Shown here: positions 26,801-34,969 of the stretch, in pieces
Position numbering within the stretch: position 1 is the first letter of the stretch
How the letters are laid out: every line of letters starts with the position of its first letter
Assembly (NCBI GenBank): GCA_003247575.1
Contig: QJZC01000050.1
Location: 1 to 64,000, forward strand
Reading direction: 5' to 3'
DNA length: 64,000 nt
Origin: Pseudomonadota bacterium
GTDB lineage: Bacteria; Myxococcota_A; UBA9160; SZUA-336
Position numbers and translations under genes: made by a program
Notes under the pieces: model-generated
What the model was told of the DNA's origin: nothing
Databases searched by the model: none
What the model saw: only the letters and a program-made list of their open reading frames with translations

Positions 26801-27578
26801 CGGTGACCTCGAGTATTCCATTCGAGCCCTGCACAGTGCGGTCAGTTTGGCGGCGCTCTCGGGAAGCCCGCTGGCGCGAGTCCAAGAGTCTTTGCGGCTT
26901 CAGGCCGGCAACCCCGTGGGAAAGATCATGAGTGACGCGTACTCGATGCTGCAGGTCGAAGCTTCGCATCGTGTGGGCGACGAGCTCGACCTCGCGGAGG
27001 CACTGGCGGGACTCGGAGCCGGCGAGCTCTATGCCGCGGATCACGTGTTGGCGTCGCTTTGTTTCGTGTGCCGGTGGGAACTCGGAGTAGAGATCTGCGA
27101 GCGCGTCTGGCCGCGCGTGCTGCTCTCCGGGGCACTCGGCTCCCGGCTTGCCGACTACGCGTTCTATCGTGGGATCGTGCACAGTGGCTTCGCGCTCGCG
27201 AGTTCGAGTCGCCGTAGTGCGCGAGGCGGGCACTACGCGATCGTCCGAGCCTCGCGCCGACGACTTCGCCGCTGGGCCCGCCACGGCCCGGACTTCGTAC
27301 ACATGGCCGCACTCCTGGAAGCGGAGGAGATCGGCGCCGGACGCAGAGCCCGGGTGGCCCCCCAGCTCTACGAGCGCGCAGCGAAACAGGCTCTCGCAGG
27401 GGGCTACCTGCATCATGCTGCGCTGAGCCACGAACGGCGTGCACACTGTCTACGCCGACTCCACTGTGAATGGGAGGCACGCGAGGCGTTCGCGACGGCG
27501 ATGTGGCTCTACGAGGAGTGGGGAGCTCATGCGAAGGTTTCCGAACTCGATCGAGTCCGAGAGACCCGAGCTGGATAG
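23811..27578 (+). CDS. Kinase-AAA-TPR paralogue 3, kinase motifs intact
   Basis: 1255 aa from ATG 23811; the open frame extends 34 codons upstream but that part is Arg-rich and non-homologous, whereas MLRVSGYSVWDQIHHTSNSE aligns with the kinase start of this family. Kinase motifs: Lys36 (VVLKVY), HKDIKLSN (124-131, Lys replacing the usual Arg, which is common in this family), DFG 145-147, and IAPEQTGRMGIG. ATPase motifs: Walker A GPAGIGKS (326-333) and Walker B LALFFDDLQWAD. The helical TPR-like tail ends YEEWGAHAKVSEL. Cytoplasmic, probably an active Ser/Thr kinase responding through its ATPase/TPR region. Paired head-to-head with the pseudokinase paralogue 2. Confidence 0.9.
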   Translation: MLRVSGYSVWDQIHHTSNSEVYTGTRKADGRRVVLKVYRSSRCIELGRAELEFSLLQRIQSEGVVRPVEVVGSADTPVLVVERVAGYPLSRYAKGAELSVEDFLWIALGAARALADVHDARVIHKDIKLSNILVDPERMRICLIDFGIATEFGRAQEAAPPATAEGTMHYIAPEQTGRMGIGVDFRTDLYSFGASLYELLTGEPPFQAERAVDLVCAHMAQRPREPIELVPSIPVALSRIVMKLLEKDPELRYQTARGLATDFEQCAKQLELGGELDDSFETGTADGSDRLRFPSRLYGRESEVAALLASFRRVARGQTEWVFLSGPAGIGKSSLPGTIREPLLRAGGYLAEAKFDADRRERPYAGAAAGLEALLCQLLASSPECVATWGDRIRSGVGAIGGVLRDLAPSLRFLVDDFPAPPAVGVQEERERLSIAFCRLIESLARTEHPLALFFDDLQWADAGSLWLLTALARNSESGALLIVAGYRDNEVGPEHPVRKLIETVVDCGVSHDSLELGPLGLEHTAAMLADALGRTPAETAGLALRIGPKSQHNPLLIRRMVFHLWDRDLIRYQHGLGWVWDERELTEAEITEDVAGMVAERVESLPDRAKRLVKIASLVGMSFDLEMLVTLSGIDRLDLLQELMALVDQGLIAPCREGFKFVHDRIREAAHSALVDGERAKLHHDVARILLEKTPPRELSEVAFQLSDHLIGAVERLGESERQRALEVLSLAGTLSLSKGAPDSAAHYFGAARDLLCPADWEVRLPVAFGAYLHSAEAALQLHRFDAADAMLSELERRPLDLLQSAQLVATQVALSSVRLDGRSVDLALAGLRRFGVRLARAPSPLRTWIELKRWSWILRGPLDERTFRPADTLEPSRVGPILIIRAAAARMTAESFRLTALVTGHVLRSYCAHGIFESPSFVLSGCANLAIRVSHDIRRAQRYARAAEYWSAKNSSPVADSRSRYIVALLVRAWSQPRCEIVAEMELAAESSRELGDLEYSIRALHSAVSLAALSGSPLARVQESLRLQAGNPVGKIMSDAYSMLQVEASHRVGDELDLAEALAGLGAGELYAADHVLASLCFVCRWELGVEICERVWPRVLLSGALGSRLADYAFYRGIVHSGFALASSSRRSARGGHYAIVRASRRRLRRWARHGPDFVHMAALLEAEEIGAGRRARVAPQLYERAAKQALAGGYLHHAALSHERRAHCLRRLHCEWEAREAFATAMWLYEEWGAHAKVSELDRVRETRAG

Positions 27579-27693
27579 CCGCGCGACCTGCTCCCTTGCA
27601 CGGAGAGCACGGAGAGCGCGCGGGGTCTGCGGGCAATAGGCAATAGCAGCCACGCGCCGGTGGGCCGTGCGCAGGCTGTGGACGCGGCCCGTC

Positions 27694-28530
27694 CTAGGGA
27701 AGGAGCCCCTGGATGTCCTGAGCGAGGGGCTTCACGACGTCCGCGTCCGTCCAGTATCCGGAGTGGCTGAACGGAGACCACGATGCAGCCAGGCTAGCGA
27801 ACGAGGTTCCATTCGCGTTGACCGCTCGGTCGCTGTGAACGGCATTGCGGTAAGCACTGCTCAATGGCTTGAGCGGCCAGCCGAGGACGTCGTCCTCGTC
27901 GTAGAAGTTCTTCCAGCGAATCGAGTAGCCCTCTCCAGTGGTTCGGATGGGCTTGATCGCATCCTCTGGAAAGCCGGAGACGAAGAGTGGGATATTACAC
28001 CCGGTGGTATAGAGGCACCGCAGTGACTTCAGCCTCAGGAAGTCGTCGAGCTCGCTTCCCCGTTCGGTTTCAGGAGCTCTCCAGACGCCGCGTGTCGCGC
28101 GCCGCTGCTGTGCATCCCAGATGTAGTTGGAGAGGACCTGCGCACCCAGTGAGTGCGCGATCAGAATGACGGGCTTGGTCCCCCCTACGAAGCTGAACGC
28201 ACGCGACAAGGTATCTCGGATGATGGCTTGCACCCGCTCGTAAGGGCTGCCTGCCTCGCTCGCGCGTCGCTCCAACCCCGCGGCATCGGAGAGTCCGTAC
28301 AGCAGGAACCGACGGAGCTTGATCCAATCGAGATCGTGGGCTCGCATCGCATCGAGCACGCGCCGTTGATGAGGCTGGAGCACTCCCTGATAGAAGACGG
28401 AGTCGAAGAGCACTTTGTCGCTCGCGTCGGTCGGGAGATGACTCGTCAGAGTCTCCTGCAGATCATCCGCGAAGTTCTCGGCAGTGTCTCCCATCCCGTG
28501 AATGGCGAGCAGTACGAGCTCCTTGGGCAT
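27694..28530 (-). CDS. Alpha/beta hydrolase of unknown substrate
   Basis: 278 aa, cytoplasmic, no signal peptide. It opens with LVLLAIHGMGDT, the oxyanion-side strand of alpha/beta hydrolases, and carries the nucleophile elbow VILIAHSLGAQVLSNYIW (Ser in HSLGA). A good ribosome site (AGGAGG) precedes the start on the minus strand. It resembles predicted lipase/esterase-like proteins that lack a characterised substrate. It stands between the third kinase and the rtc genes without obvious links to either. Confidence 0.75.
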   Translation of the reverse strand: MPKELVLLAIHGMGDTAENFADDLQETLTSHLPTDASDKVLFDSVFYQGVLQPHQRRVLDAMRAHDLDWIKLRRFLLYGLSDAAGLERRASEAGSPYERVQAIIRDTLSRAFSFVGGTKPVILIAHSLGAQVLSNYIWDAQQRRATRGVWRAPETERGSELDDFLRLKSLRCLYTTGCNIPLFVSGFPEDAIKPIRTTGEGYSIRWKNFYDEDDVLGWPLKPLSSAYRNAVHSDRAVNANGTSFASLAASWSPFSHSGYWTDADVVKPLAQDIQGLLP

Positions 28531-28718
28531 TGCGGTGTCCTCCTACTCGTTGCGGACACTATATCTTTTCGCGCGGATCAGTAGCAGCTAAAACCATTCA
28601 GTCGATGTCTCGTCACGGGTAACTGAGTGCTCGAGCGGTGACGCAGAGCGGGGATTTCCGGTCGTACTCGTAGCGTCGAGGCCCAGGTCGAGTGTGGCTT
28701 TCGCGACAGGTCGCTTAC

Positions 28719-30350
28719 TTACGGGACCGGTTGGATCTGCTCGAAGTGTAGACCGAAGCGGGCGAGGTACTTCCGTAGTCGGTCGGCGTCGTTCGGCGAT
28801 TTTCGTCGCAGACGTGAGGCCCGATACAGCTCGCGGCCGGCCGCGGAAAGCGTGCGCGAGCGGCGGCAAACGCGGACTGCCTCCGCGAGCTGCACGCGGT
28901 CGAAGGGATCCAGCGCTTCGAGCATCGTGGTTGTCAGCAGCTCCTCGAGACCGTCTCCGCTCGACGCGGGGGCGCCGTCGCGAGAGCTCCAGGAGTTCCG
29001 AAGTCGCTCGATCTCGTCCTCGACCAGGGCGAGATCGATTCGGCCGCCTGCTGCGAGGGTCGCCATGCGTACGATCGCCGCGTTGAAGTCGCGAAAGTTT
29101 CCAGACCACACTGCCTCGGTCGAGGTGGCAAAGCGCAGAAAGGCCTCACGAGCCTCTCGGTTCATGCGCACGCGCGAGCCTTCGCGTTCCTCCCAGCGCA
29201 CGAGCTCGTAGTCGAGGTTTGGCTCGATGTCTTCGGGGCGTTCGCGCAGTCCGGGCAACCGAAAGGTCCAGAGGTCGATGCGAGCGAGCAGGTCTTCGCG
29301 AAAGCGCCCTTCGCGTACCGCGAGCCCGAGATCGCAATTGGTGCCGGCCAGCAGCTGGAAATCGCTCTCGAGCTCGCGATCACTCCCAACAGGAAAGAAG
29401 CGCCGTTCCTCGATTGCGCGCAGTAGCATCGCCTGTTCGTCGATGCCGATCTCGGCGATCTCGTCGAGGAATAGAATGCCGCGGTCGGCCCCCCGCAACA
29501 GTCCCGCGCGATCGGACTGCGCACCTGTGAAGGCTCCGCGAACGTGTCCGAACAGGGTCGACATCGCCCCGTCGCCGCGAATCGTCGCGCAGTTGACTTC
29601 GACGAATGGGCCGTCGACCTGATGGCGACGCCGTTTGAGCTCGTAGATGCGACGTGCTAGCTGCGACTTTCCGGCTCCGGTTGGACCGGTGAGTAGGATC
29701 GGAGCGCGCGAGGCGGTCGCCACGCGCTCGATGCGTTCGATCAGCGTATTGAATCCGTGCGAGCGCGTCTCGATTCCCGACTTGAGAAAGGACAGATCCT
29801 CGCGTTGCTCCTGCTGGAAGCGAGAGGCCAGGCGGTCGTAGCGGGAGAGATCCAGGTCGATGATGCTGAACGTGCCGGGTGCGGACGTACGCTGGTGCCG
29901 GGGCGGTGAGGTCTGCAGCAGCTGAGCGGGCAAGTGCCGCGACTCCGTCAGCAGGAACAGACAGATCTGCGCCACATGCGTACCGGTCGTCATGTGCACC
30001 AGGTAGCGCTCGTGTTCCGGGTCGAAGGTGTACGCACGCGCAAAGTCGTGCAGCTTGCCGTAGACCTCCTCGAAGTCCCACGGGTCCTCGAAGTGTAGGT
30101 CGTGAACGCGTAGCTCGGTATCAGGGGAGATGCTGCGCAGATCCTGGCCCAGCTGGGTCACGAGGTCTACGTAGCGCTCGGACGCGATCAGCTCAAGCCG
30201 GTCGACCAACAGGTCTTCGTGACGGCACAGATCGACGGTGGGCCGCCAGCGCTCCCAGCGGCGAGGGCCGCTACCTCGATCCAGCTGGGTGCCCAGCATC
30301 CCGAGGACGACCGTCCGTGGGTTTCCTGTTCTGGTACGATGTCTCTCCAT
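28719..30350 (-). CDS. rtcR: RtcR, sigma-54-dependent activator of the RNA-repair operon
   Basis: 543 aa. The N terminus (VVLGMLGTQLDRG, then RRWERWRPTVDLCRHEDLL) is the RtcR-specific CARF-type sensor domain, which binds an RNA-derived ligand. The central AAA+ domain has Walker A GPTGAGKS (222-229), the sigma-54-contacting loop GAFTGA (272-277) and Walker B FLDEIAE. The C terminus is helical and DNA-binding. In E. coli the protein opens sigma-54 promoters of rtcBA in response to RNA damage. It is divergent from rtcB here, exactly as in other genomes. No purine-rich Shine-Dalgarno is obvious in front of ATG 30350. Confidence 0.94.
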   Translation of the reverse strand: MERHRTRTGNPRTVVLGMLGTQLDRGSGPRRWERWRPTVDLCRHEDLLVDRLELIASERYVDLVTQLGQDLRSISPDTELRVHDLHFEDPWDFEEVYGKLHDFARAYTFDPEHERYLVHMTTGTHVAQICLFLLTESRHLPAQLLQTSPPRHQRTSAPGTFSIIDLDLSRYDRLASRFQQEQREDLSFLKSGIETRSHGFNTLIERIERVATASRAPILLTGPTGAGKSQLARRIYELKRRRHQVDGPFVEVNCATIRGDGAMSTLFGHVRGAFTGAQSDRAGLLRGADRGILFLDEIAEIGIDEQAMLLRAIEERRFFPVGSDRELESDFQLLAGTNCDLGLAVREGRFREDLLARIDLWTFRLPGLRERPEDIEPNLDYELVRWEEREGSRVRMNREAREAFLRFATSTEAVWSGNFRDFNAAIVRMATLAAGGRIDLALVEDEIERLRNSWSSRDGAPASSGDGLEELLTTTMLEALDPFDRVQLAEAVRVCRRSRTLSAAGRELYRASRLRRKSPNDADRLRKYLARFGLHFEQIQPVP

Positions 30351-30364
30351 GGAGATATGAATTT

Positions 30365-30381
30365 ATTCTACAGGATAGAAT
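30365..30381. promoter_or_regulatory. Inverted repeat between rtcR and rtcB, possible RtcR upstream site
   Basis: ATTCTA-CAGGA-TAGAAT, perfect 6-bp arms around 5 nt, in an AT-rich patch about 97-113 bp upstream of the -24/-12 promoter, a usual distance for a sigma-54 activator binding site. It is also 15 bp from the rtcR start, so it could allow autoregulation. Confidence 0.4.
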
Positions 30382-30477
30382 CTGACTAGAGAGGACGCCC
30401 GCGCGTCGATGCAGAGGTCCTCGTAATTATCTGGATTCGCGAGTGTTTTAGGTGCCTTCAGCAGATGGGCGAAGGTT

Positions 30478-30493
30478 GGGCACGTTCCGTGCT
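30478..30493 (+). promoter_or_regulatory. Sigma-54 (-24/-12) promoter of rtcBA
   Basis: GGGCACGTTCCGTGCT fits TGGCACG-N4-TTGCW with the invariant GG and GC at the correct spacing. It lies 135 bp before rtcB, giving a long untranslated leader, in the intergenic region shared with the sigma-54 activator gene rtcR. Confidence 0.75.
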
Positions 30494-30627
30494 CTAGGGC
30501 TCCACGAGTGCAAGAGAGAAGACCGGAGAGACTGATCGGCCGCCGGGTGGTGCGTACCCCCGCGGACCCGGCGGCCCCTGGGCGGTCAGCCCGAAGACGC
30601 AGACAATGTCCACGAGGAGAGCCCGCG

Positions 30628-31863
30628 ATGACGCAAGATCCGACGAACTACGAAGTGTTGCACGCGCCCGAGGGTGTGCCGATCAAGGCGTGGACACGGG
30701 GAGTGCCGTTCGAGGACGAGGCGCGCCGGCAGCTTCTCAATGTTGCGCAGCTGCCTTTCATTCACCGCTGGGTCGCTGCCATGCCGGATGTGCACTGGGG
30801 AATCGGTGCGACGGTGGGCAGTGTGATTCCCACGCTGGGAGCGATCATTCCGGCGGCTGTTGGAGTCGACATCGGCTGCGGAATGATGGCCGCTCGTACG
30901 AGCCTGCGCGCTCAGGATCTTCCGGATTCGCTGCGCTCGATGCGAACGCGCATCGAGGCGGCGGTACCGCATGGTCTCAGTCGCAGCCGCGGTGGCCGCG
31001 ACAAGGGTTCTTGGGGAAACCCGCCCGGACACGTCGATCGAGTGTGGAGCGAGCTGTCGGGCGAGTTCGAGCAGATCGCCGCCAAACATCCCAAGGTGGC
31101 GCGTGCGAACCACCGCGTACACCTGGGTACGCTGGGCACGGGAAATCACTTCATCGAGGTGTGTCTCGACGAGATGGATCGAGTGTGGGTCATGCTGCAC
31201 AGCGGATCGCGCGGCGTCGGAAATCGAATCGGTACGTACTTCATCGAGCTGGCGAAGCGAGACATGCAGCGCTGGTTCCTGAATCTACCGGATCAGAACC
31301 TGGCGTACTTTCCAGAGGGAACCGAGCACTTCGACGACTACGTCGAGGCGGTGAGCTGGGCGCAGCGCTTCGCCATGTGCAACCGACAGCTCATGATGCA
31401 GGCGGTTATCGGCGCACTGCGAGAGCTACCCGAGCTGCCTCCGTTCGAAGTGGATACCGAGGCGGTCAACTGCCATCACAACTACGTCGCCCGCGAGCGG
31501 CACTATGGCAAGAACGTGCTCGTGACGCGGAAGGGAGCGGTGCGCGCGGGACGCGGTGAGCTCGGCATCATCCCGGGCAGCATGGGTGCTCACTCCTACA
31601 TCGTGCGCGGGAAGGGAAATCCCGAGAGCTTCGAGAGCTGTAGCCACGGAGCCGGCCGGGCGATGTCGCGAGCCGAGGCCAAGCGGCGCTTCTCGCTCGA
31701 GGACCACGTGAAGGCGACGCAGACCGTCGAGTGTCGCAAGGATGCGGCGGTCATCGACGAGACGCCCGCCGCCTACAAGCCGATCGATGCCGTCATGCAG
31801 GCCCAGCGCGACCTGGTAGACGTCGAGCACACACTGACTCAGGTGGTCTGCGTCAAGGGTTGA
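30628..31863 (+). CDS. rtcB: RtcB, RNA-splicing ligase
   Basis: 411 aa, close to the 408 aa of E. coli RtcB. It joins RNA 2',3'-cyclic phosphate or 3'-phosphate ends to 5'-OH ends using GTP and Mn2+. Metal-site residues appear in GVDIGCGMMA (Asp81, Cys84), GTLGTGNHFIEV and CHHNY; the guanylated His is in ESCSHGAGR. ATG 30628 was chosen over an upstream in-frame start because GAGGAGA (30614-30620) sits at ideal spacing and the 40 extra residues upstream are low-complexity. Followed 9 bp later by rtcA. Confidence 0.96.
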   Translation: MTQDPTNYEVLHAPEGVPIKAWTRGVPFEDEARRQLLNVAQLPFIHRWVAAMPDVHWGIGATVGSVIPTLGAIIPAAVGVDIGCGMMAARTSLRAQDLPDSLRSMRTRIEAAVPHGLSRSRGGRDKGSWGNPPGHVDRVWSELSGEFEQIAAKHPKVARANHRVHLGTLGTGNHFIEVCLDEMDRVWVMLHSGSRGVGNRIGTYFIELAKRDMQRWFLNLPDQNLAYFPEGTEHFDDYVEAVSWAQRFAMCNRQLMMQAVIGALRELPELPPFEVDTEAVNCHHNYVARERHYGKNVLVTRKGAVRAGRGELGIIPGSMGAHSYIVRGKGNPESFESCSHGAGRAMSRAEAKRRFSLEDHVKATQTVECRKDAAVIDETPAAYKPIDAVMQAQRDLVDVEHTLTQVVCVKG

Positions 31864-31872
31864 AGGGGTCCG

Positions 31873-32901
31873 ATGAAGACGATCGACGGAAGTCAGGGCG
31901 AGGGCGGGGGGCAGATTCTGCGCAGCGCCCTCGCCCTGTCTCTGATCACGGGGGATGCGTTTCGCATCGAGCACATCCGTGCGGGGCGCAAGCGCCCGGG
32001 GATGCTGCGGCAGCATCTGACCGCGGTGCTCGCGGCCGCGCGGATCGGTGGCGCCGAGGTCTCGGGTGCGGCGCTGCACGCGTCGTGGCTCGAGTTTCGC
32101 CCGCGCGCGTTGCGCGCGGGGGAGTATCGATTCGAGATCGGCTCCGCAGGCAGCGTTTGTCTGGTGCTGCAAGCGGTCTTGCCCGCGCTTCTGATGGCTC
32201 CGGCAGCAAGCCGACTCGAGATCGAGGGGGGGACGCACGTACCGTTCGCGCCGACCTGGGACTTCTTCTCGCGGGTCCTCGTACCGGTACTCCGGCGCAT
32301 GGGGGCACAGGTTCGGGTCGAGCTGCAACGCCCTGGATTCATGCCCGCGGGTGGGGGGAGCGTGGTCGTCGAGGTGGAGCCGTCCGCTCTGCGTCCGCTC
32401 GAGATTCTCGAGCGCGGAAGGCTGTGTGCTCGTCGCGCGACGGCCTGGATTGCTCACATCGAGCGACGAATCGCGCAGCGCGAGCTCGAGCGTGTAGGTC
32501 GCAGCTTCGAGCTCACCCCGGAGGAACTCTGCATTCGGGACGCGCGATCCGCGAGCTGTCCGGGGAACGCGCTCACCCTCGAGCTCGAGAGCGAACACGT
32601 GACCGAGCTCGTCTCGGCGCTCGGTCAGAAGGGCCGCCCCGCAGAGAGCGTTGCGCGCGAGGTCGTCTCTCGAGCACGACGTTACCTGGCGAGGCAGGCA
32701 CCGATCGGGGATCACCTGGCGGATCAGCTGCTGATTCCTATGGCGATCGCGGGCGGTGGTACATTCTGCACGTCGCCCCTGTCTCTTCACGCGCGCACCA
32801 ACATCGACGTGCTGCGAGCTTTCGCTCCAGTGGAAGTGACTCTGCGCGGGGGCTCGGAGCGCGGCGTCACTGTCGAGCTCGAAGCCCGCGCCGCGTTCTA
32901 G
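31873..32901 (+). CDS. rtcA: RtcA, RNA 3'-terminal phosphate cyclase
   Basis: 342 aa, full length for the family. It converts RNA 3'-phosphate to 2',3'-cyclic phosphate via adenylylation of an active-site His. Signatures: DGSQGEGGGQILRSALALS at the N terminus, RPGMLRQHLTAV, GSAGSVCLVLQAVLPALL, GGTHVPFAPTWDFF and HLADQLLIPMAIAGGG near the C terminus. AAGGGG lies 5-6 nt before ATG. It works with RtcB in the same operon. Converges with the dioxygenase gene, with only 7 bp between stops. Confidence 0.95.
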   Translation: MKTIDGSQGEGGGQILRSALALSLITGDAFRIEHIRAGRKRPGMLRQHLTAVLAAARIGGAEVSGAALHASWLEFRPRALRAGEYRFEIGSAGSVCLVLQAVLPALLMAPAASRLEIEGGTHVPFAPTWDFFSRVLVPVLRRMGAQVRVELQRPGFMPAGGGSVVVEVEPSALRPLEILERGRLCARRATAWIAHIERRIAQRELERVGRSFELTPEELCIRDARSASCPGNALTLELESEHVTELVSALGQKGRPAESVAREVVSRARRYLARQAPIGDHLADQLLIPMAIAGGGTFCTSPLSLHARTNIDVLRAFAPVEVTLRGGSERGVTVELEARAAF

Positions 32902-32908
32902 TGGACTG

Positions 32909-33772
32909 CTACCTCGCGGCCAGCTGGATGTCGAAGTGGCAGCTCAAGAAGGGCAGGTCGCGAGTCGTGCCGTCCGGTGCGATTCCCGCGGGCTCGGGTT
33001 CGAACGGAACGATGAGAGCTGGCTTGACGCCGAAGACGGCGTCGCTTTCGAGGTAGGGGTCCGAAGCGACGAAGAGGTGGGTCGTGAGGGTCTCGAAGCC
33101 CGGTGCAGAGACGATCATATGGACGTGTGCTGGACGGAAGGGGTGTCTCCCCAGAGCGCGAAGCAGAACGCCCACGGGGCCATCGCTCGGAATGGAGTAC
33201 GACACGGGCCGAACCGTCCAGAAGGCGAAGCGCCCTGCTGGATCCGTCTCGAATTTGCCGCGCATCGAGGGGCCGCCCGACTCCGTGTGTTGGACGTCGT
33301 AGAGCCCGTCGCCATCCGTCTGCCAGACGTCGAGGACGGCGCCGGCGATCGGCGAAGAATCGCCAGCCAGCACCTGCCCGTGCACGCAGCTCTGCTCGCC
33401 GGCTGAGTCACCGGCCAGCGAGGCTCCGTAGGGAAGGGTTGGAGAGCCGGGGCGATAGAAGGGTCCGAGGACGGTGCTCGGAGTGGCACCGGAAGGGCGG
33501 CGATGCGCCAGCTCGTCCACCAGCATCGACACGCCGAGCACGTCGGACAGGAGGATGTACTCCTGTCGTTGATCGCTGCAGGTCTGCCCGGTCGAGGTCA
33601 GGAACTCGATCGCTTCGAGCCATTCCGACTCCGTGGGTTCGACTTCGCGGACGAACGCGTGAAGATGCTGAATCAGGCGCACGAATACCTCGTGCAGGCG
33701 CGGGTTCTCGCACTCCTTAAGGCGTTCGATCACCTCGCGCGTGAGGGACGTCTCGGACTGGGCTGCGTGCAT
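32909..33772 (-). CDS. Intradiol ring-cleavage dioxygenase, probably hydroxyquinol 1,2-dioxygenase
   Basis: 287 aa. An N-terminal dimerisation helix domain (about 20-100) precedes the intradiol core. Fe(III) ligands can be placed as Tyr in GLYDVQ, Tyr in RPVSYSIPSDGP, and the two His in FRPAHVHMIV. The VSYSIPSDGPVG...GRHPFRPAHVH stretch is closer to hydroxyquinol 1,2-dioxygenases than to catechol 1,2-dioxygenases. Its product, maleylacetate, is the substrate of hapF, encoded 14 kb away on the other strand. AGGAG precedes ATG at good spacing. It lies 18 bp after pobA in the same direction. Catechol 1,2-dioxygenase remains possible, but no catB or catC is present to use cis,cis-muconate. Confidence 0.82.
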   Translation of the reverse strand: MHAAQSETSLTREVIERLKECENPRLHEVFVRLIQHLHAFVREVEPTESEWLEAIEFLTSTGQTCSDQRQEYILLSDVLGVSMLVDELAHRRPSGATPSTVLGPFYRPGSPTLPYGASLAGDSAGEQSCVHGQVLAGDSSPIAGAVLDVWQTDGDGLYDVQHTESGGPSMRGKFETDPAGRFAFWTVRPVSYSIPSDGPVGVLLRALGRHPFRPAHVHMIVSAPGFETLTTHLFVASDPYLESDAVFGVKPALIVPFEPEPAGIAPDGTTRDLPFLSCHFDIQLAAR

Positions 33773-33790
33773 GGCTCTACTCCTGGAAGC

Positions 33791-34969
33791 TCAAGCGAGA
33801 TCGTAGCCTACGTAGTTCTCGGCGAGGCTCGTCGCGGCGGCTCGGGACTGGGCGATGTAGCGGAGGTGCGAGACCTGGAGGCGGTGCATGAACCCAGTGG
33901 AGTCGTCCGGAGCGCGGTGCAGCATCTGGGTCATCCAGGCTGAGAAGTGCTGTGCGCGCCAGACTCGCTGCAGGCAGGTTGCCGAGTACTGCGCGAGCAG
34001 CTCGTCACGCCCGTGTACGAACCACTCGCTGAGCGCGTCGGCGAGAGCGCGCACGTCGGAGACTGCCAGGTTGAGTCCCTTGGCTCCCGTGGGGGGGACG
34101 ATGTGCGCGGAGTCGCCGGCCAGGAACAGGCGGCCGTATTGCATGGGCTCCACGACGAAGCTCCGCATGGCTGTGATGCTCTTCTCCAGAATGGGCCCCT
34201 CCTGCAAGACCCACCCGTCGTCGGTAGCCAGACGCCGATGGAGCTCGCTCCAGATGCGGTCGTCGCTCCAATGTGCGATGACGTCGTGCGGCGAGCATTG
34301 CAGGTACAGGCGGCTGAGCTCCGGGCTTCGCAGACTGTGCATCGCCAGGCCATCCTCGTGGTGTGCGTAGATGACCTCGTCGGTCGATGGCGCAACCGCA
34401 GCGAGCACACCGACCCAGGCGTACGGATAGTCGTAGTGGAACACCTGCTGCTCGCTCGCTGGAATGCTCTTGCGGCAGACACCGTGGAAGCCGTCGCAGC
34501 CGGCCACGAAGTCGCAGTGGAGCTCGACGGCTCGATCCCCGTGACGGAAACGGAGGACGGGCTCCGGACCGGCAACCTGGTCGAGGCTCAGGTCGGCTAC
34601 CTGGAAGTAGAGCGCGCGGCCTGTTTCTAGGCGCGCACGCACGAGATCCTTGACCAGTTCCTGTTGCCCGTAGATCGTGATCGAGCGGCCTCCGCTGAGC
34701 TCGCTCAGAGCAATGCGGTGCGCATGACGAGTGAAGCGAAGCTCGATGCCGTGGTGAACCAGTCCTTCTCGCAGCAGCCGATCGGCGAGACCCGCTGCGC
34801 GAAGTGTGTCTACTGTCCCTTGCTCGAGGACGCCCGCGCGCACGCGGTGCTCTACGTACTCGCGACTCTGTCGTTCGAGTACGACGGACTCGATCCCCTG
34901 GAGATGAAGCAGGTGAGCCAGGAGCAGCCCAGAAGGTCCAGCTCCCACGATTGCTACCTGTGTTCTCAT
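33791..34969 (-). CDS. pobA: PobA, 4-hydroxybenzoate 3-monooxygenase
   Basis: 392 aa flavoprotein, standard length (394 in Pseudomonas). It hydroxylates 4-hydroxybenzoate to protocatechuate with NAD(P)H and FAD. FAD motifs: GAGPSGLLLAHLL at the N terminus, CDGFHGVCRKSIP (the DG motif) and GRLFLAGDSAHIVPPTGAKG (the GD motif). VEHRVRAGVLEQGTVDTLR is characteristic of this enzyme. Its product is the substrate of PcaHG, encoded upstream in the same strand block. The gap upstream (34970-35046) has a CCTATACG element that could be its -10 or operator. Confidence 0.95.
   Translation of the reverse strand: MRTQVAIVGAGPSGLLLAHLLHLQGIESVVLERQSREYVEHRVRAGVLEQGTVDTLRAAGLADRLLREGLVHHGIELRFTRHAHRIALSELSGGRSITIYGQQELVKDLVRARLETGRALYFQVADLSLDQVAGPEPVLRFRHGDRAVELHCDFVAGCDGFHGVCRKSIPASEQQVFHYDYPYAWVGVLAAVAPSTDEVIYAHHEDGLAMHSLRSPELSRLYLQCSPHDVIAHWSDDRIWSELHRRLATDDGWVLQEGPILEKSITAMRSFVVEPMQYGRLFLAGDSAHIVPPTGAKGLNLAVSDVRALADALSEWFVHGRDELLAQYSATCLQRVWRAQHFSAWMTQMLHRAPDDSTGFMHRLQVSHLRYIAQSRAAATSLAENYVGYDLA

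Noticed and set aside
26917..26933. GTGGGAAAGATCATGAG as another copy of the 17-bp operator
   Set aside because: Only one half-site matches and it lies deep in the third kinase gene.
25908..27446. 512-aa minus-strand open frame opposite the third kinase
   Set aside because: Antisense shadow of a clear protein family; no recognisable motif and no ribosome site.
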